Source of the DNA: Cyanoderma ruficeps | Taxonomy: Eukaryota > Chordata > Aves > Passeriformes > Timaliidae | Assembly: GCA_008694505.1 (NCBI GenBank) | Contig: VZDJ01000346.1 | Location: 13,007,402 to 13,071,401, forward strand | DNA length: 64,000 nucleotides | Direction: 5' to 3' | Shown: piece by piece, positions 59,190 through 64,000 of the stretch | Layout: every line of letters begins with the position of its first letter | How positions within the stretch are numbered: position 1 is the stretch's first letter | Position numbers and translations under genes: made by a program | The notes under the pieces: model-generated | What the model was told of the DNA's origin: nothing | The model's input: the letters and a program-made list of their open reading frames with translations, nothing else | Databases searched by the model: none

Positions 59190-61940
59190 CATTGCCCATG
59201 GTAGGTATGGCATACAGTGGCACTGCCATTCAGCAACCAATGTTAAAAATACAGTTCACATTGCAGACTGTTGTCACGCAAAAATCAAATCCCCTGGAGG
59301 TATATTGTACTTCCCTGTCCCTCTGTGCTATCCACCAAGTGCACGAGGTCCTTGAGCAAAAACGGTCTCATGGATGGGTTTGCCTTTGCTTGAGGCAAGA
59401 TTAATCCAAACTTTCCTGAAACACTCCTCATATGCACCATAGGGACTTTGTCCCCTTCTATTGTATGTGGAAGTTTTGACTGGGCAGGGTCAGCTCGATT
59501 GGCAGAGCCTCTAATGTTAACTAACCAGGTGGCCTTAGCTAAATGTAGATCCAATGTTTGAAGTTCCCACCACACACAGTTTTCAAAGTAGTTTTTGAAA
59601 GTCTATTTCACTGCTCAATTTTTACAGAGGCTGGTGCATGGGAGGCAATATGATATACCTTCTCAGTCCCATGCTCTCTCTTCCAGGTATCTATGATGCT
59701 GTTTTTGAAATGAGTCCCGTTGTCCAACTCAGCTCTTTCTGGTGTGCCATGTAATTACAGGACTTGCTTTTCAAGGCCCAAGATGGTGTTCTGGGCAGTG
59801 GCTTGAGGCACAGGCTGCATCTTCAGCCATGCAATGGTTGTTTCCACCACTGTAAGCACACAGTGCTTGTCATGGCAGGTTTGTGAGAATGTGACAAAAT
59901 CAATATACCAGGCCTCCCTATATTTATATTGCAACCATTGCCCCTCCTACCACAGAGTCTTTACCTCCTTGGCCTGCTTCATTGCAGCACGTTTCACAGT
60001 TATGGATGACCTGGGGTATGGTGTCCATGGCTAAGTACACCCCTCAATTATGAGCCCATCTGAATGTTGCATTTCTTCCCTTATGACCTGAGGTGTCATG
60101 GACCCACTGAGCCAGAAATAATTCACTCTTATGTTGCCAATCCAGATTAACCTGACACACTTCAATCTTGGAATTTTGATCCACCTGTCCATTGTTGCAA
60201 TGCTCTTCAGTAGCCCAAGTCTACATGTGCATCTACAAGACATACTTCCATAGACAACTTCTCTACCCAGGCAACCATGTCTTGCCACAATTCAGCAGCA
60301 TAGATGGATTTTCCCCTGCATTGCCAATTAATATTTTTCAGTTGGTCCAGCCACACCCATGCAGCACTTGCTACCATCCAGGAGTCATTGTAGAAGGAGA
60401 ACGCCAGCCAGTTCTCTTATTCACTGACATCTAAAGCCAACTGGACATTTTTCGGCTCTGCAACCTAACTTGATCCACCTTGTCCTTCAATAACTCTTGT
60501 GACTTGCTGCATAGGACTCCATATGGCACCTTTCCATTTTCAGTGTATGTCTATGTTACAGCAGGAGCTGTTAGTGAAGAGAGTATTGCTTTTCATTTTC
60601 TGGTAGCTGATTATATGGTGCAACCTCCTCCTCTTCTGATGATAATCCAAAATTTTTGCCTTCAGGCCAGTTGGTGATGACTTCCAAGACCCTTGAGCAA
60701 TTGGGGTTTCCTATCTGAGCTCACCGTGTGATCAGAGAGATCCAATTGCTCCATGTAGCATGAGTGGCATGACATGCAGAGGGGATTTTCCTTGTGAGCA
60801 TCCAGCCCAGAACTGGCAGTCGGGTGCCAGGAGGAGTTGTGCTTCAGTGCCAGTCACCCCTGAGCCTCACCCTTTTCCAGTGGAGCTTGGATCAGTCCAT
60901 GGCAAACAGTGGTGTTGTGTTTCCACCCCTTGGGCAGCTGGGCACACCCCTCTGTGTCAGTGTGTACTGTAGCCTGTACTCTGCTGCCAAAGGAATGCAG
61001 AAAAATGCTTTGACAATGTCAGTAGTGGCACCATTTTACTGTCTTGGACTCCTGTTTGTACTGAAGCTTCAGCATGTCCAGCACAGCAGCACTTAGAGGT
61101 GGTGTGATTTCATTCAGGCCACTGACTCCATTCTCCCTTGGACTTTTGCCATATAGACATATGGACCTGGCCATATAGGACTCCTAAAGGGTGAGCGATT
61201 CTTGCTGACCACTCCCTGGCTCTCTAGTCCACAGATCATGTCATGGATGGGGGTGATGGAATCCCAGTTGGTGCAGCAGTGTTGATGATGCTCTGTTGTG
61301 GTGGCAGTCAGTATCTGTTCTTCAAACCTCAGCAGTCCCATAGAAAGCGGTCCTCTGTGAGACTAGGCAAGGCATTTAGCTGTCTAATTTCCTGTGTCTT
61401 CACAGCAGCTATCCCAAAAGCCTAACAATGCCCTTTTGTGTCTTTGAAATACCTTCTCCCAAGCTAATTTAGGCCAAGGATACCTGGTGCCTCTGAGCTA
61501 GTCACAAAGAGTTTTTTTGCCATTCATTCCCAGTCAGGCTCACTTCAGTTTTCAGTAGAGTCAGCTGTTGGGATCCCCCTGCCACCCCAGAAATAGGATG
61601 GATTTTATCCCCACATATCTTGATGGCATGATTTTTGTTTTTGTTAAAATGTTTTAGCAAGCTAATGTCACTGTGGCTAAATTGGTGCCTGTTATTGTGA
61701 TATAACTCCACACTAGTGAATGATAAGGCCCTCTAAAAGCTTTGATAAGTGTCATATATTATCTAAAAATAACTGGTATCAATCAGGTAGTTAGTGGCTT
61801 GTCCTATCACACTAATGTTTTCCCACAGATCTTCTGTGGTATTGAGCTGAGCAATTCCTCTATCAAAGACGCCTGAAGAGCAGATACAGCACCTGGCAGC
61901 TGATTATCCATTTTCAGAACTTGTTCCTTTTAATTTACAT
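59190..61940 (-). mobile_element. degraded ERV-L (class III) provirus pol: protease, RT part, RNase H, integrase
   Basis: Read on the minus strand, retroviral pol modules occur in canonical order from high to low coordinate. About 61940-61720: probable end of a gag-like region. About 61711-61430: protease-like domain. About 61345-60880: N-terminal reverse transcriptase (the ESQGVVSK-type stretch, then SPIWP, then NEITPPLSAAV). About 60830-60480: the connection region resumes. About 60450-60280: RNase H. About 60160-59980: the integrase zinc-binding region with its His pair and Cys pair. About 59905-59620: integrase core with recognisable positions of the first and second catalytic Asp and of the Glu. 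About 59575-59255: integrase C-terminal region. Stops and frameshifts are numerous, and the reverse transcriptase segment that should hold the catalytic YxDD motif is absent, so a deletion lies near 60830-60880. No env is seen, as usual for ERV-L. It is an old, non-functional copy. Confidence 0.85.
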
Positions 61941-64000
61941 TCCAAGGTGGGATTAAGGTGGGAATCTGGAGTGTGAAAATATTTTTCCTTTCTTTTCAAG
62001 GTAAGTAGTTATTTCTGTTTCACATCAGATCTAGAGATAAAATTAAAATATTGTTTTTTTGCAACAAAATTACCTGACTTAGGCATCTTCAGGTAACACA
62101 TTGATCCTTTTTAAAAAAATCAAGTTAGTAGTAAAGAAGATTAGTATTTCAGCTCTTCTCAAGTATGAAGATAATGCACCATCAGTCTGAGGCTTCTAAT
62201 CAGTACAAAAGCTGTTGTTTATTTCAGAGCTTGTTACTTCTATCTCAGTCTTGTGATCCAGGATGAAGAGCAAACACAAACTTGTACAGAAAATCCTAAA
62301 TCCATTTGTTTATAGTTGCTTAGGTAACTATAATTAAGGTTTGAGGCTTTAAGTATTTATTCTGAACTCTGGAGTTTAAACTATGACAAAAGTTGTGCAA
62401 AACTCCATTTTAACAAGTGAATATTTAAAAAATGCCTACCGAAGTTAATGGAGTTGTCCATCAATTTTCTTCACCTTGGTCTTCTATGTAATTTTGTAAT
62501 TTTTAGGGAAGTACCTCTCAGACTACAGAGGTCTGTTCATCCTGGCCTAAGATTTTCCTTCTTTTCTTTGGTTATTCAAAGAATGTAGGCCGTTAACTCA
62601 GACTGTTTTTAACCCTCAGACAGCTGAAAGCAGATGAATTCCATCCATTGCACCTGAAGGTTCTGACAGCTCAGACACATATTTTGGGTTTGAAAAGGGC
62701 AAATTGTGTTTGTTTTCTCAGGCATGATCCTTAATGTTTACAGGACTGGTAGATGTGTATTTACTGACAAGCAAGTAGCATCATACTCTGCACTGTTTTC
62801 TCTAACACTACTTTTTTGTATTTTAAACATATCAGAGGTAATGAAAATAATTGAACAGAGAGATAAATAATAGCAATTACATTATAAATAATACTCCATA
62901 GAAAAGATCATCAACACTGTTCAGAAAGGAAGTCTCATGGGGGCAACTAGGAACATCTGGTCCACTGGCTTAAATAGTTTTTTCTGTGTTTTTCATGCTG
63001 AGAGTTTTTCTAAGTCCACATGCAAGGAAGTTAGGCTGCTAGCTGTGCTGTTTAAAAATTTCATCATTAGCATTCCTGAAGAGTTCATTTCGACTCACTG
63101 GAATGGATATGATGATTTATCAGCAATACAGAATGCAGTCTCTGAAAATTTGAATCTCTTTCCATTTACTTTTGGCATAGGTAAAGCACTATCCATTTAC
63201 ACAGCTGAATTTCCCATGTGAGCACTGTGCCTTGAGCCTGGTGGAGATGTGCCCTGCATTGCCCACACATGCTTTCCTAGGGCAGTGTAGAGCCATTGCT
63301 TCTGACTAGCAAAACCTACTATGGATAAATAGTACCTGTTCTCAATGATGTTTACAAAAGGGGCAGAAATATAAGTTTAGAGGAAGTAGTGGGTGCAGTG
63401 TCTTTTTTCTGTAAGGGTGGAAGAAAAAAAAAAGGATTTAAGAAAATCTTCCCTGAGAAAGATTCGACCATTTCTCAACCACATCCCCTTCTCTCCTTTT
63501 TCTCTCCCTATATTATTCCTCATCCTTTCCCCACTCATTTTGCCTTTACCCCTACATGGCTGCCTCTCTGTGACACTTATTGGTGTCTGGATAGAATACA
63601 AAGCTGTGATTTTTTTATTTGGTATCAAGATCTAAAAGCACATTTTGTATCTTTCAAGCCTTTTAGGTCACTGAATGTATATTTTATGACTGCTGTTGAG
63701 AGTCTGCATCTCCAAGGGTACCATTCAAAGGCTTCTAATCAAACATTCATGCCACCAAATGTTCTTCTTGATATAGCATTTTGAGTCAGCAATTTTATGT
63801 TCTGAAAATAAAATTGATAAGACCCTTTAAGATATTTAAGGTTTTTAACTTTATCAGGGGAAAAATACTCATAAATGTTGAAAATTAACAAATGTGAGTT
63901 TCTTGCAATTCAGTGGATGGCAGCACTGTACAGTGTAGATGTGATTCTTGGACTATTTGTATTCTTTAAGTACATCTTCAGGGTAACCTTTTGATTTTTT
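61941..64000. other. unique AT-rich non-coding DNA
   Basis: No transposon or gene recognised. The 131-codon plus frame at 63389-63784 does not begin at ATG and has no known domain. Small splice-like strings occur near 62000 (caag|gtaagt) without a supporting exon. Confidence 0.5.

Noticed and set aside
62566..62586. microRNA-like hairpin (ttctttg, caaagaa arms)
   Set aside because: The seven-base stem with a tiny loop is common by chance and far too short for a microRNA precursor.
1..64000. bacterial-style operons, CRISPR arrays, phage or toxin systems
   Set aside because: CR1 and ERV repeats, CpG islands and microsatellites show vertebrate DNA. There are no compact gene arrays, ribosome binding sites or spacer arrays.

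Overview
This window looks like non-coding vertebrate DNA from a bird. The main evidence is the chicken-repeat-1 (CR1) LINE family: at least thirteen fragments in both orientations carry the avian CR1 3' end, which reads close to 'gaatcatagaatggttt' on the antisense strand. There is also a degraded class III (ERV-L type) retroviral pol and an LTR of the kind common in songbirds. Bird is well supported. Passerine is only an inference. I recognise no intact host protein-coding gene, tRNA, rRNA or known small RNA gene. Nearly all open frames are short, many begin at TTG, GTG or CTG, and they lie in AT-rich unique DNA or inside repeats.

Layout. 1-8,290: AT-rich unique DNA with one poly(A) run, two CR1 scraps and small local duplications. 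8,290-9,170: a strong CpG island, the best promoter candidate, holding a perfect 17-bp inverted repeat; a CR1 tail lies about 90 bp beyond its right edge. 9,500-17,150: unique DNA with a short element at 10.66 kb that recurs at 35.37 kb, and a 28-bp repeat pair at 13.7 and 14.8 kb. 17,150-17,760: a minus-strand LTR- or retrocopy-like element with a TATA box, an AATAAA signal and an upstream open frame. 17,760-26,850: unique DNA with an ancient CR1 reverse transcriptase remnant (22.3-22.8 kb) and two younger CR1 3' ends. 26,850-33,240: a very AT-rich block with almost no transposons, bounded by simple repeats; it contains stretches that read like conserved non-coding enhancers. 33,350-33,760: a G/T-rich low-complexity run followed by a small second GC-rich island with a 20-bp tandem duplication. 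33,760-46,050: unique DNA, several CR1 pieces including an N-terminal reverse transcriptase remnant (39.5-39.8 kb), and an ERV-type LTR near 45.5-46.05 kb. 46,050-53,890: a long, nearly repeat-free unique stretch. 53,890-54,990: two plus-strand CR1 3' ends, the first ending in a TTTCCC hexanucleotide array. 59,190-61,940: an antisense ERV-L pol (protease, part of reverse transcriptase, RNase H, integrase) with stops, frameshifts and an internal deletion. 61,940-64,000: unique DNA.

The genic signal is therefore regulatory: two CpG-rich islands 24 kb apart, and an intervening AT-rich block that may hold enhancers. The host gene they serve cannot be named from this sequence. Assembly gaps or ambiguous bases sit in simple repeats at 687, 26,894-26,916, 31,011 and 58,324-58,344.
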